A DNA stretch of 45,503 nucleotides from contig JBAUII010000150.1 of NCBI GenBank assembly GCA_049682815.1, positions 1-45,503 of the forward strand. Direction: 5' to 3'. The notes beneath the pieces are model-generated. The model was given only the letters and a program-made list of their open reading frames with translations. It was not told the origin of the DNA and searched no databases. The translations under genes were made by a program, and so were the position numbers. Shown here in pieces: positions 1 through 8,445 of the stretch. The DNA is from DASWID01 sp049682815. GTDB lineage: Bacteria; Desulfobacterota_D; UBA1144; Nemesobacterales; CSP1-2. Position 1 is the first letter of the stretch. Every line of letters begins with the position of its first letter.

Positions 1-42
1 CTCTCGCAATGACATCTGAGACTTTCAGTTTCTGTTATGATA

Positions 43-62
43 CCCTGCAGCTTGCTGCAGGG
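43..62. repeat. REP-like palindrome
   Basis: A near-perfect 20-base hairpin: CCCTGCAGC, a TT loop, then GCTGCAGGG. It lies outside any convincing gene and looks like the other short intergenic palindromes in this window. The first bases of the window (CTCTCGCAATGAC) also look like part of a dispersed repeat. There is no T-run after the stem, so a terminator is less likely. Confidence 0.6.
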
Positions 63-409
63 AGTTTCATTATACGAGAGACAGGTAATCCAATCGGGAA
101 CATTGCAAGCAATTGTCTGGCCAGGGAATAAGTCAGGATTTGAATTGTTGCCCCGAAAGCCAGGCGGATATGCCAGGAGCCACTTGTTCCAAGACTATAC
201 GTTCCAAAGCTACCCCGTTCATGAATGCTCTTGTTCTGTATCAACTGGAGTTGACGGTGGAGTTGATAGCTAAGGATACGTTCTAGTTTTTCCATCCGCC
301 TATTTAATTATACAGTCGAATATATTGAATCAAATCTTCTATTGTTACTCCGATGATGTAGAATCTATTTAGATAGTTTAAATTCCAAAGCAGAATAAGA
401 TAAGAGTAA
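63..409. other. no convincing gene
   Basis: I see no supported gene here. Short open frames exist on both strands (about 80 codons), but they run into the palindrome at 43-62 and show no family motif. The stretch lies inside the presumed integrated element, upstream of the LAGLIDADG-type gene. An A/T-rich segment at about 300-405 could carry that gene's promoter, but no clear -35/-10 pair stands out. Confidence 0.4.
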
Positions 410-1501
410 ATGTCCACTTCTAGCAATATCGAATGGTCGAAACATTATGAAAGATGTCTTGTTTGCGGCACACAAGAAACTCCGCATCATGCTAAGGGTT
501 ATTGTAAGGATTGCTATAAAAATGAAAGGGGATGGAAGTACGAGTATTGGTTATCCAGAAAACCAAGAAAATCAAACAAGAGAATAGATGTCCGTGAAAT
601 TCAACATTTGTATCAAGTCAGGGGAATATCCCTTGCTGAGATAGCGATTAAATATAATTGTACCAAGCAGTATATTTATAAAATTCTGAAACGCTATGGA
701 ATAAAAAGGAGAGATAAAATATCAGCTAGTACGCTTGCATTTGAAAGGGGGAAATATGTTAGGTCTGTGATAGATGAATCAGGAATTAAAAAAGATATTG
801 TTTTAGAGAAAACAAAAATAGATAAAACTTTTTTTAAAAAATGGTCAGCTGAAATGGCTTACGTCTTAGGTGTGCTTTATTCTGATGGGAATTTGCAATT
901 GGGGAGACCCCAGCGAGGAAGCAATATACCGAATATACCGCCTGCATTTTCTTTAGCCCAAAAGCACTCTGAACTATTAAAGAAGGTTCTGTCATTAATG
1001 AAATGCACTGCAAAAATGCATTTTAGTGAGAATAGAAAAGGCGCTGGTGAAATATATATATTTAAAGTAGTGAATAGAGAGGTATGTAGCGATTTATTAA
1101 GATTAGGTCTAAAACCAAGAAAGAGTCTTATTGTAACTTTTCCTGCCATACCCTTTGAATATACAAGGCATTTCATTCGTGGTTGCTGGGACGGTGATGG
1201 TACCGTCTACTTAGAAAATAATCAATTAAATAAGGCGAAAGCGAGTTTAACGAGTGGGTCAAGAGATTTTATTCAGAGCCTAATAGCTAACTTAGAATTA
1301 CTGGGCTTGCCTAAAAGAACAATCTATACAAATAAAAATGGCAAATCATTCTATTTTAGGTATCATGGTAAAGCATGTGCGAAGTTATATCACATATTCT
1401 ATGATGGTGTATCTGAAAATATGTATTTGACAAGAAAGTTCAAAATGTTTGAAAAAGTCGCGGGGTATTATGAAAAGCAGCAAGAATTAGCTGGCAGCTA
1501 A
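410..1501 (+). CDS. LAGLIDADG homing endonuclease-like protein with zinc ribbon and HTH
   Basis: Encodes 363 residues. A CxxC-x12-CxxC cluster at residues 16-35 (CLVC and CKDC) suggests a small zinc ribbon. Residues about 62-100 read as a helix-turn-helix (SLAEIAIKYNCTKQYIYKIL). Two LAGLIDADG-like helices follow: YVLGVLYSDG at 151-160 and FIRGCWDGDG at 255-264. Their spacing fits a single-chain two-motif endonuclease, and both keep the acidic residue at the end of the helix. Such proteins cut long DNA sites; some work as intron or intein endonucleases, others as free-standing genes or repressors. No intein splice ends are visible, so I infer a free-standing gene. It lies 23 bases upstream of a recombinase fragment, inside a tRNA-bounded island. 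The start ATG has only a weak AAGAG upstream. Catalytic activity is not proven. Confidence 0.75.
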   Translation: MSTSSNIEWSKHYERCLVCGTQETPHHAKGYCKDCYKNERGWKYEYWLSRKPRKSNKRIDVREIQHLYQVRGISLAEIAIKYNCTKQYIYKILKRYGIKRRDKISASTLAFERGKYVRSVIDESGIKKDIVLEKTKIDKTFFKKWSAEMAYVLGVLYSDGNLQLGRPQRGSNIPNIPPAFSLAQKHSELLKKVLSLMKCTAKMHFSENRKGAGEIYIFKVVNREVCSDLLRLGLKPRKSLIVTFPAIPFEYTRHFIRGCWDGDGTVYLENNQLNKAKASLTSGSRDFIQSLIANLELLGLPKRTIYTNKNGKSFYFRYHGKACAKLYHIFYDGVSENMYLTRKFKMFEKVAGYYEKQQELAGS

Positions 1502-1524
1502 CTTCTATTTCAAAATATCATCAA

Positions 1525-1914
1525 ATGATGGTCAGTCGTATAGACTCAACAACCGCAATTACCTCAGAACCCACTTCTCGGGTAAGACCAGTCAATCTAA
1601 AAAGCGGAGGTTCTGGTTATGTGTTCTTAAGTTCTCAGGGGACCCCTTACAAGAGGCATGACTCACTTAATCGAGCCTTTGCACGAGCCTGTTGGCTGTC
1701 TGTCGTCAGAAGTCTCAGGTTTCATGATTTAAGACATACTTCTGCTACTAGAATGATAGAAAAATGCGTTTCAATTGTAGCGGTAAATAAGATTTTAGGG
1801 CATGCTGATTTGAAGACAACCATGAGATATGCCCATCCGGATGATTCTCTGAAAGATGCGGTTGAAAAATTAGCAAATCTGAAGAAAAATAATGTACAAG
1901 CGACGTTTAGTTAG
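1525..1914 (+). pseudogene. tyrosine recombinase/integrase, C-terminal remnant
   Basis: The 129-residue reading frame matches the C-terminal catalytic part of phage-type integrases. It has LRFHDLRHTSATRM (the HxxR box), LGHADLKTTMRYAHP (the second His region and the nucleophilic Tyr) and an upstream GYVFLSSQGTPY segment. A full integrase is usually 300-400 residues. The N-terminal DNA-binding domains and the first catalytic Arg box (usually TGLR-like) are absent, so this is a truncated, probably dead gene. It sits about 0.9 kb from the 3' end of tRNA-Ala, a classic integrase target, so it is probably the integrase that once mobilised the island. Its end overlaps the convergent protease gene by 8 bases. 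Confidence 0.78.
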
Positions 1915-2701
1915 GCCCCGTTTTGGTATCATTTTTTGTTACAAATCTATTACAGTAATCCAATAATGAAACGCTATCTGTTGCTTTTCCCCTAACTAAT
2001 AAAAGGTTTTCAGTATAATGTGCAACTCCTAGGGAAACAATTCTTTGAATCTCAGGTTGCTTATAGCCAGTCTCTGGGTCGAGAAGAGATAGGTGGTCAA
2101 TTGTTGCTATATCGTTGCTTCCATAAATCACTCCGAATACTATCGTATCACCAAGTCCCATAACTGGTGCTCCGCTCAAGCCTTTTGGCACGTTAAGGTC
2201 TAACTCATAAGACTTCACATCCCCATAACCAGGTTGCTTAAATATAAGGTTCCTAACAATGTATCCTTTAAAAAACTGGGGAGGAACCATAAACCTGATA
2301 GAACGGTTTGGTAATAACTCTGGAGCGGTAAATGGATACCCGTAAGTCCAAATTTCGGCACCAAAAGCAGCATCATTTAGAGGTACCTTCAAGAGATATT
2401 CTGAAGGTTCATAATCGTGACTTGCAGTAGCTAAGTCATTACCATTAGAATCTTTGTCTATGTTGTATAAAGTGATTAGTTTATGGTCAGTACCATCCTC
2501 CTTAACAACAATAGCTGAGTATTGCTCATTCTCCTGCAAGGGTTCTTCAATACAATGCCAACATGTGACTAATATTTTAGGGGCAATTATAAAACCTGTA
2601 CCTTGAAAAGAAATCAAATCATGAGGTTCTTTCTTTGTGGTTTTGAAAATTGGCAAAATAACTTGATGAATTTTACTTCTATTTATTCTGACAAAATCCA
2701 T
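1907..2701 (-). CDS. stand-alone trypsin-like (S1 family) serine protease
   Basis: Encodes 264 residues with a chymotrypsin-fold triad. His49 lies in TCWHC, Asp89 in NDLATA, and Ser176 in PKGLSGAPV, where the usual GNSGGP becomes GLSGAP. A GTGFIIAP strand (34-41) precedes the His, as in DegP/HtrA-type proteases. There is no signal peptide, membrane segment or PDZ domain, so it is probably cytoplasmic. It lies between the integrase remnant and tRNA-Ala, which makes it island cargo. Stand-alone cytoplasmic proteases of this kind often occur in mobile or defence regions, but no partner gene is visible here, so a defence role is only a possibility. The A/T-rich stretch before the ATG lacks a strong Shine-Dalgarno sequence. 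Confidence 0.8.
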   Translation of the reverse strand: MDFVRINRSKIHQVILPIFKTTKKEPHDLISFQGTGFIIAPKILVTCWHCIEEPLQENEQYSAIVVKEDGTDHKLITLYNIDKDSNGNDLATASHDYEPSEYLLKVPLNDAAFGAEIWTYGYPFTAPELLPNRSIRFMVPPQFFKGYIVRNLIFKQPGYGDVKSYELDLNVPKGLSGAPVMGLGDTIVFGVIYGSNDIATIDHLSLLDPETGYKQPEIQRIVSLGVAHYTENLLLVRGKATDSVSLLDYCNRFVTKNDTKTGPN

Positions 2702-2756
2702 TAAAATAGTATTTATCTTACTTAATTCGGAATGATTTAAGAAAATCTAAAGATAC

Positions 2757-2776
2757 CTGTAGCAAAAACTGTAGCA
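2757..2776. repeat. direct repeat pair near the tRNA 3' end
   Basis: CTGTAGCA occurs twice with a 12-base period (2757-2764 and 2769-2776), about 48 bases from the 3' end of tRNA-Ala. Short direct repeats beside a tRNA attachment site are typical of integrase arm- or core-binding sites. The assignment is inference from position. Confidence 0.4.
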
Positions 2777-2823
2777 GTGAAATTTAAGACCAGTAGTAAT
2801 ATGGTATAAGCCACTAATATCAT

Positions 2824-2899
2824 TGGTGGAGCCGAAGGGAGTTGAACCCTCGACCTCATGAATGCCATTCATGCGCTCTCCCAACTGAGCTACGGCCCC
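2824..2899 (-). tRNA. tRNA-Ala (anticodon GGC)
   Basis: The minus strand folds as a complete 76-base cloverleaf. The acceptor stem is GGGGCCG with CGGCTCC, the D arm GCTC-AGTTGGGA-GAGC, the anticodon arm CATGA-ATGGCAT-TCATG with anticodon GGC, and the T arm GAGGG-TTCAACT-CCCTT. The discriminator A and CCA end are encoded (2824-2827). It reads alanine GCC codons. Its 3' end points towards the recombinase remnant and protease, so it is the likely attachment site of that island. Confidence 0.95.
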
Positions 2900-2912
2900 A
2901 CCGATTGTCATT

Positions 2913-2941
2913 AATTTAAGCCCTCATTGATTTATTGTCAA
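2913..2941 (-). promoter_or_regulatory. sigma70-type promoter of tRNA-Ala
   Basis: On the minus strand TTGACA (2936-2941) is followed after exactly 17 bases by TAAATT (2913-2918). Transcription would start about 6-8 bases before the mature tRNA 5' end at 2899. The -35 box is a perfect consensus. Confidence 0.7.
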
Positions 2942-3007
2942 ATTTAATAATGTATAATTGTTCGATTAAAATCAGCAATGACACTTGTGTACCGAGGAGA
3001 ATGATTG

Positions 3008-4309
3008 ATGAATGTCATTAATGTCGGCTTAATTGGGGCCGGTACGGTCGGATGCGGAGTCATTAAGGTGCTCGGTCAGAACCTGGATATTATAGAGAAA
3101 AGAACTGGAATAAGGATTGAGTTAAAGAGAATAGCCGATATAGATCCTGATAGAAAAAGGCCGGTAGATATACCTAAATCATTATTTACAACAGATGCTC
3201 GAGAGTTGATTGAAGATAGCTCTATATCTATTGTTATCGAACTTGTAGGCGGTACTACTGTGGCTAAAGATCTTATTTTAGGTGCAATAGCGAAGGGTAA
3301 GAATGTTGTAACGGCGAATAAGGCGCTCATAGCACATTATGGACAGGAGATATTCGCTGCTGCTAAGAAAAAGGGGGTTAATATCGGTTTCGAGGCAAGT
3401 GTCGGAGGTGGGATACCGGTAATCAAGGCTATTAAAGAAGGATTTATAGCAAATAAGATTCTTTCTATTCATGGGATAGTGAACGGTACGTCAAACTATA
3501 TACTCTCGAGGATGACTGAGGAAGGAAAAGAGTTTGATGATGTACTCAGACAGGCTCAAATTGAGGGTTACGCTGAAGCCGACCCTTCCTTCGACATCGA
3601 CGGGATTGATGCTGCTCATAAGCTCTCCATACTCATAATGTTATCTTTTGGGGTATTTCTTGATTTCAAGGGAATCTACGTTAAGGGAATCCGCGAGATA
3701 ACTCCAATTGACATTTCTTTTGCTGATGAACTCGGTTATAAGATAAAGCTTCTTGCTATAGCCAAGTCTAGGGATGGACGGATAGAAGCTGGTGTATATC
3801 CGACACTTGTTCAAAAGGGAACCCAAATCGCAGATGTCTCGGGAGTGTTTAATGCGATTTATATTGTCGGGGATTCTGTTGGCCCCACCATGCTTTATGG
3901 AATGGGCGCGGGGATGATGCCTACTGCAAGCGCCGTTTTAAGTGATGTTGTTCAAATCGCCAAAAACGTAGAAACGGGCAATTCGTGTACGTCTCTACCC
4001 AAATTATATAACAAAAAAAAGTCCTCTTTTCTCATCCCGATGTCAGAGATCACAACTAAATATTATCTGCGGTTTCAGGTCGAGGACAGACCGGGTGTAC
4101 TGGGGCAGATTACTGGATGTTTAGGACAAAATAATATTAGCATTGAATCAGTTATTCAGAAGGGAAGGCATTTGGGGGGAGGAGAGGTTCCCGTAGTCAT
4201 GATGACTCATGAAGCAAAAGAAAGGGGTTTACTTTCGTCTCTTAAAGCTATCGATAATCTCCAGGTTGTAAAATCCAAAAGTATTTTTATTAGGATTGAG
4301 GAATTGTAA
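3008..4309 (+). CDS. hom: homoserine dehydrogenase
   Basis: NAD(P)-dependent reduction of aspartate semialdehyde to homoserine, the branch point to threonine and methionine. The protein has 433 residues. An N-terminal Rossmann fold begins at VGLIGAGTVGCGV. The catalytic domain holds VTANKALIA and NGTSNYILSRM. A C-terminal ACT domain (from about residue 350, RFQVEDRPGVLGQITGCL) probably mediates feedback control by threonine, as in the common monofunctional bacterial enzyme of this length. I place the start at ATG 3008 rather than TTG 3005 because GAGGAG (2994-2999) sits 8 bases before it. The gene is divergent from tRNA-Ala and stands alone; no aspartokinase or threonine genes are next to it. 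Confidence 0.96.
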   Translation: MNVINVGLIGAGTVGCGVIKVLGQNLDIIEKRTGIRIELKRIADIDPDRKRPVDIPKSLFTTDARELIEDSSISIVIELVGGTTVAKDLILGAIAKGKNVVTANKALIAHYGQEIFAAAKKKGVNIGFEASVGGGIPVIKAIKEGFIANKILSIHGIVNGTSNYILSRMTEEGKEFDDVLRQAQIEGYAEADPSFDIDGIDAAHKLSILIMLSFGVFLDFKGIYVKGIREITPIDISFADELGYKIKLLAIAKSRDGRIEAGVYPTLVQKGTQIADVSGVFNAIYIVGDSVGPTMLYGMGAGMMPTASAVLSDVVQIAKNVETGNSCTSLPKLYNKKKSSFLIPMSEITTKYYLRFQVEDRPGVLGQITGCLGQNNISIESVIQKGRHLGGGEVPVVMMTHEAKERGLLSSLKAIDNLQVVKSKSIFIRIEEL

Positions 4310-4378
4310 AATTATGATGACTAATCCGCGTTAGGCTATTCCGGGTCATAATGATAGCATCTTTTCCGATGTGAACAA

Positions 4379-5122
4379 TTATCTTTTCCGGTTTTGCTTT
4401 CTATTCGCTTTTACTTTGGCAGGACGGCTTCCACTTGTATTCCATTCGACCCCTAATTTATTGAGCTGATCGATCCTATCGTTCTGCAATATACCGCTGC
4501 GATATCTGATTTTCTGCTTAAAAAGCCATTTATACAATGGGTACATGCTGACCGGGGGCCATCTATCCGGATTTTTTTGTCTGAATCTTTTAAGCTCTTC
4601 GTACTTTTTTTGCCATCTCTTGTTCCTAGCATCTGGGAACCAGAGGAACCCAATTTTATCTAATTTATTTTTTCTATATTTGGGGTATTCCCCTACTTCT
4701 CTTAATTTTCCTTGATACCACATCCTATTGTTATGACACCAAAAAGCTATCGTTCTTTCGTTCTTATCCTTTGCGTCCTTACTGGGCCATCTGTCGGGGT
4801 TATTCTTTCTAAATTCAATTAATTTTTGCAATTGCTCTTCCCATCTGCCTTTATTTTCTTTAGTTGGATTCCAAACAACACCTAGTGACCCTAGTAATTT
4901 AATCTGTCTTTTAGTCAGTAATCCGTTGCGCTTGTTTTTCCTTTGCCTTGCAAGCCATGAAGCTAAAACATATTGGTTAGTACCCACCGCAGAGGGTTTT
5001 AGGCTTGGCAGCCGGTTGGATCTTTTTTTTAATTTTACTATTTCGTTGTACCTGGCTCTCCAAGACTTATAATCCCTGATACTGTCCGTTTCCTTCTTCA
5101 CTTGCATGTTTGTTATTCCCAC
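4379..5122 (-). CDS. protein of three tandem helicase-associated (HA) repeats
   Basis: A 247-residue basic protein made almost wholly of three diverged copies of a 60-70-residue unit at about residues 21-84, 94-161 and 170-227. Each unit begins with a Trp and a charged helix, has a Pro-rich centre (PDRWP in units 2 and 3), then an aromatic W-x-x-x-x-R/N segment and ends in L-x-x-hGhxW (for example LGSLGVVW, KIGFLW, KLGVEW). This matches the helicase-associated domain found in tandem at the C-terminus of some DEAD-like helicases, thought to bind nucleic acid. No helicase domain is present or adjacent, so it is a stand-alone repeat protein. The tail KVKANRKQNRKR is very basic. The function is unknown; nucleic-acid binding is inference. 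Confidence 0.72.
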   Translation of the reverse strand: MGITNMQVKKETDSIRDYKSWRARYNEIVKLKKRSNRLPSLKPSAVGTNQYVLASWLARQRKNKRNGLLTKRQIKLLGSLGVVWNPTKENKGRWEEQLQKLIEFRKNNPDRWPSKDAKDKNERTIAFWCHNNRMWYQGKLREVGEYPKYRKNKLDKIGFLWFPDARNKRWQKKYEELKRFRQKNPDRWPPVSMYPLYKWLFKQKIRYRSGILQNDRIDQLNKLGVEWNTSGSRPAKVKANRKQNRKR

Positions 5123-5545
5123 TCCACTTCGGCGACTTGATTTGATCCGAGGGTATGCTAATTTATGATACCCTAGGATTGAAATTCTCTATCCTGAGTA
5201 TTTATTATAACTTCATTTAAAACAAAAAGGCAAGTAGAATTTTTGCGGACTTTACGTCTTGGTATAGAGAACTAATAGTTTTTAAGTCAATTGATTTTTA
5301 TGGTATGATGCGGGCCGTCCTTCTTATTTGAATGTTTCCTCGAATTTGCTCGTCATATTCAAAGTAGGTTGCAATGGGACTCGGATTAAGTGATGTGTCT
5401 TGTTTATTCACAAAAAACATCATGAAATGATTTCGAAATCCGGTCGATCGAAATTCCGTTGCCATAGTATGAAATCTTCAGTAAATAGAGCTGGGTGGAT
5501 TCACTTTATTATGAAATCGAGCTGGACTAAATAAAAGAAATTGTT
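5123..5545. other. intergenic region with one hairpin
   Basis: No gene is supported. It holds a hairpin at 5150-5174 (AGGGTAT, an 11-base loop, ATACCCT) just upstream of the HA-repeat gene. The rest is A/T-rich without recognisable sites. The region lies between the start of the HA-repeat gene and the end of the response regulator gene, both minus strand, so it probably contains the HA-gene promoter. Confidence 0.45.
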
Positions 5546-6907
5546 TTACTCATCTCCTTCTGTTTGTCCATGATGTTTTAGCTTATAATGGAGAGAGCGT
5601 CGGCTTAAGCCCAAAAGCTTTGCTGCCTCAGTACGATTGCCTTTTGCCTCGAAAAGAGCCTTTTTTATGTAATACTTTTCCAATCTTCGCCAAGCTTCTC
5701 CGAGTGAAAATGAATCTCGACGAAAATCTTCGGTTATTTCATTCTTCCTGGCTCCCAAATCTAAGTGCTGGATAATGTCGGAATCGGTGAGAATCACACC
5801 CCTTTCGATAACATTTTCAAGCTCTCTCACGTTTCCATACCATGGATAAGCTAATAGCTCAGACATGACAGCATCGCTTACGCCCTTTATCCTTGGATTA
5901 ATCTTAGCTCTGAATTTTTTTATAAAATGGTCGACGAGACACGTGATGTCCTCTTTCCTTTCCCTTAGCGGCGGAATGTGAATCGGCAACACATTTAGAC
6001 GATAGAATAACTCGTTTCTGAATTTCCCTAGGTCTATGTCTTCGTTTAGATTACTAGATGTTGCCGCTATAATTCTCACATCAATTTTGATAGTCTTTGT
6101 ATCTCCAAGCCGTCTGATTTCCTCTTCCTGTAATACTCGCAAAAGCTTTGTCTGGAGTTGCAGAGGCAGCTCTCCGATCTCATCGAGTAAGAGTGTTCCG
6201 CCATGGGCTTCTTCAAAAAGACCTCTTTTTGTCTTATCAGCCCCACTGAATGCGCCTTTCACGTAACCGAAGAGTTCGCTTTCCAATAGCGGCTCGGGGA
6301 TAGCCGAGCAGTTGATAGCTACGAATGATTCCTCTCTTCTTGGACTCGCACGGTGAATTGCTCTCGCAATTAATTCTTTCCCTGTTCCGCTTTCGCCTGT
6401 TATAAGGACTGTAGTTTTGAACTGAGATGCCCTTCGGGCGAGGGATATCACCTCTCTCATTTTATCACTTTCAAACAATATTTCTTCGAAGCCATCGTCC
6501 TTTCCGAGTTCCTTGCGGAGATACAGATTTTCCTTCTTCAGTTTTTCCCTCTCTCTAGCCATAGCCATTCTGAGTAGTAATTCCTCGGTGTTTATGGGTT
6601 TGCTGATATATTCCGAAGCGCCTGCCTTAATTGCTTCAATGGAGGTCTCCAGAGTTCCATATGCAGTTATCATTATCAAGATTGAACCCGAATCGCGGCT
6701 TTGAATCTCTTTGAGAAATTGTATGCCGTCCATCCCAGGCATCTTTACATCGCAGATTATGTAGTCGTAGTATTTCCCACTGTCTATCAGTCGAAGTCCT
6801 GATGTTCCGCTTTCAGCACATTCGACTTCGAATCCTTCCATCTTGAGAATTAAAGAGAGGGATTCTCGAATGCCAATTTCGTCATCGATTATCAGGACGC
6901 TGTACAT
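5546..6907 (-). CDS. sigma54-dependent response regulator (NtrC family)
   Basis: A phosphorylation-controlled activator of sigma54 promoters. Of 453 residues, 1-120 form a receiver with acidic pocket DDE (8-10), phospho-acceptor Asp53 (ICDVKMPGMDG) and Lys103. The AAA+ domain follows with Walker A GESGTGKE (171-178) and the sigma54-contact loop GAFSGA (218-223, the usual Thr replaced by Ser). A Fis-type helix-turn-helix closes it (NRTEAAKLLGLSRRSLHYKL). All parts needed for activity are present. It starts 5 bases after the sensor kinase gene ends, so the two form one transcription unit and a cognate pair. A prepilin peptidase gene lies just upstream, which is suggestive of PilR-like control, but NtrC- or AtoC-like roles are equally possible. 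I found no clear sigma54 promoter in the window. Confidence 0.95.
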   Translation of the reverse strand: MYSVLIIDDEIGIRESLSLILKMEGFEVECAESGTSGLRLIDSGKYYDYIICDVKMPGMDGIQFLKEIQSRDSGSILIMITAYGTLETSIEAIKAGASEYISKPINTEELLLRMAMAREREKLKKENLYLRKELGKDDGFEEILFESDKMREVISLARRASQFKTTVLITGESGTGKELIARAIHRASPRREESFVAINCSAIPEPLLESELFGYVKGAFSGADKTKRGLFEEAHGGTLLLDEIGELPLQLQTKLLRVLQEEEIRRLGDTKTIKIDVRIIAATSSNLNEDIDLGKFRNELFYRLNVLPIHIPPLRERKEDITCLVDHFIKKFRAKINPRIKGVSDAVMSELLAYPWYGNVRELENVIERGVILTDSDIIQHLDLGARKNEITEDFRRDSFSLGEAWRRLEKYYIKKALFEAKGNRTEAAKLLGLSRRSLHYKLKHHGQTEGDE

Positions 6908-6912
6908 AGCAA

Positions 6913-8394
6913 TTACCCCCCTATATTTGGGAATACTATTGTGAAAGTAGTTCCCGATCCGGGCTCACTTTCGGCCGATATTTGTGCATTAAATCCCTGA
7001 AGGATTCTTTCCGACACAGACAGTCCTAAACCGGTTCCCATTCCGGGCTCTTTCGTCGTGAAAAACGGATCGAAAATTTTATCGATTATTTCTTCCGGGA
7101 TACCGCAGCCGTTGTCCTTTAAGCTAAATTCAATCGTTCCATCCTGTTTTTCGGTTGTCTTTATTTCTATTATACCGTCTCCATTTATCGCATCTCTTGA
7201 ATTTAGAATAAGATTTATTATTACCTGCGATAATTGATGATAATCAGCCCTCGTAATAAGAGGTTTATCCGAAAGTCCGAGCCTCAGGTCTATCCTTCTC
7301 AACAAACCTTGGCTTTTTATAATTTCGACAGAGTGGTTGATCACCTCATTAACGTCTATCTTCTTCAATTCGAAGTCTCTCTTCCGCGAGTAGTCGACGA
7401 GGGTTCGGATAATTCTATCGATTCTCTCCACCTCTTTATGTATGTTATCGAGGAACTCACGTGCTTTTCCTTCATCGCGCAGGTATCCCCTCTTTAACAC
7501 CTCGATATAGCCTCTTATTGCAGATAGGGGATTTCCAATTTCATGCGCAACGCCTGCGCCTAGCCTTCCGAGAGAAGCAAGCTTCTCTGAGGCAATAAGC
7601 TCTCTCTGGGTTTTGATCAATTCTCGGTTCGATTCTTCTAGCGCCTGGATGTTATTTTTCAGGCTTTTCTTGGTATTCTCAATTTCCTCGTACATACTCC
7701 TTAGGGCGGTATGTAGCTGATTGATCTCTTTAACTCCTCCCAAATCAAGATTGTCGGGGAAGTCACCCCTACTTATATAATCTGTCGTCTTGATAAGTTT
7801 CTGTACAGGGTTTATGACCCTTCTCGACAAAGTGTATAGACCGTAGATACCGATAATAATCAAATTCATAAGTATTGAGACAGAAATGAGCAGCTGGCCT
7901 GAGATTGTTTCTTTTTCCAGGGATAAAAGTGGCTGATAAACAAGAACGACACCAACTTGGGTTCTTCCATTCATGATGGGGGAGATAATCCTAAATCCCT
8001 TGTAATAAGAAAAAGGCGGCATATTGATTCCATCTACATCGATTATGGTTTCCCCGCTTTTCATTACTTCCAGGATTCGCGGATCGGCTGAAACGCCCGA
8101 ATTGTTCTTTGATTCAGAATTAAATGAAATCCGTTTTCCATTTTTCCCTGATATCGTTCCCCAAGAACCGGGACCAAGAATATTCTTAAGAAAATTGATG
8201 CCATTTCCCATTTCTGATTCGTTAGAGTAGAGTGAATTGAATGCAGTGATTGTAGATTTTACGCTATTTATTTTCCCTTGTAGCGCAGATCGACCCGTAA
8301 CGATGAATGCGATAATGCCTATCAACAGCATTGCAACAGCTGCTAGGAATAGGATATTGATCAGTATCTCTGCCCTAAGTCCTATTTCCCGCAT
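6913..8394 (-). CDS. membrane sensor histidine kinase
   Basis: 493 residues. Membrane helices lie at about 10-33 and 166-188. The roughly 130-residue loop between them is probably an extracytoplasmic sensor domain (it ends in a PAS/dCache-like ISPIMNGRTQVGVVLVY). HAMP follows (about 190-240), then a coiled coil, HisKA with phospho-acceptor His284 (GVAHEIGNPLSAIRG), and an HATPase domain with the N box (NLILNSRDAI), DNGCGIP, FDPFFTTK and GTGLGLSV boxes. It should autophosphorylate and donate to the receiver of the gene 5 bases downstream. The HEIGNPL box is typical of NtrB/ZraS/PilS-like kinases paired with sigma54 activators. The ligand is unknown. Confidence 0.94.
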   Translation of the reverse strand: MREIGLRAEILINILFLAAVAMLLIGIIAFIVTGRSALQGKINSVKSTITAFNSLYSNESEMGNGINFLKNILGPGSWGTISGKNGKRISFNSESKNNSGVSADPRILEVMKSGETIIDVDGINMPPFSYYKGFRIISPIMNGRTQVGVVLVYQPLLSLEKETISGQLLISVSILMNLIIIGIYGLYTLSRRVINPVQKLIKTTDYISRGDFPDNLDLGGVKEINQLHTALRSMYEEIENTKKSLKNNIQALEESNRELIKTQRELIASEKLASLGRLGAGVAHEIGNPLSAIRGYIEVLKRGYLRDEGKAREFLDNIHKEVERIDRIIRTLVDYSRKRDFELKKIDVNEVINHSVEIIKSQGLLRRIDLRLGLSDKPLITRADYHQLSQVIINLILNSRDAINGDGIIEIKTTEKQDGTIEFSLKDNGCGIPEEIIDKIFDPFFTTKEPGMGTGLGLSVSERILQGFNAQISAESEPGSGTTFTIVFPNIGG

Positions 8395-8445
8395 ATCGAT
8401 TCATTATAAAATATTGTAGGAGGATATGTGATAATTTAATTGTAT

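Noticed and set aside
35..295. Overlapping 80-codon frames on both strands at the left edge
   Set aside because: They run into a palindrome and show no motif; the composition looks non-coding.
410..1914. An intein or group I intron inside the recombinase
   Set aside because: The LAGLIDADG gene has its own start and stop, there are no intein splice residues, and no upstream recombinase half is seen.
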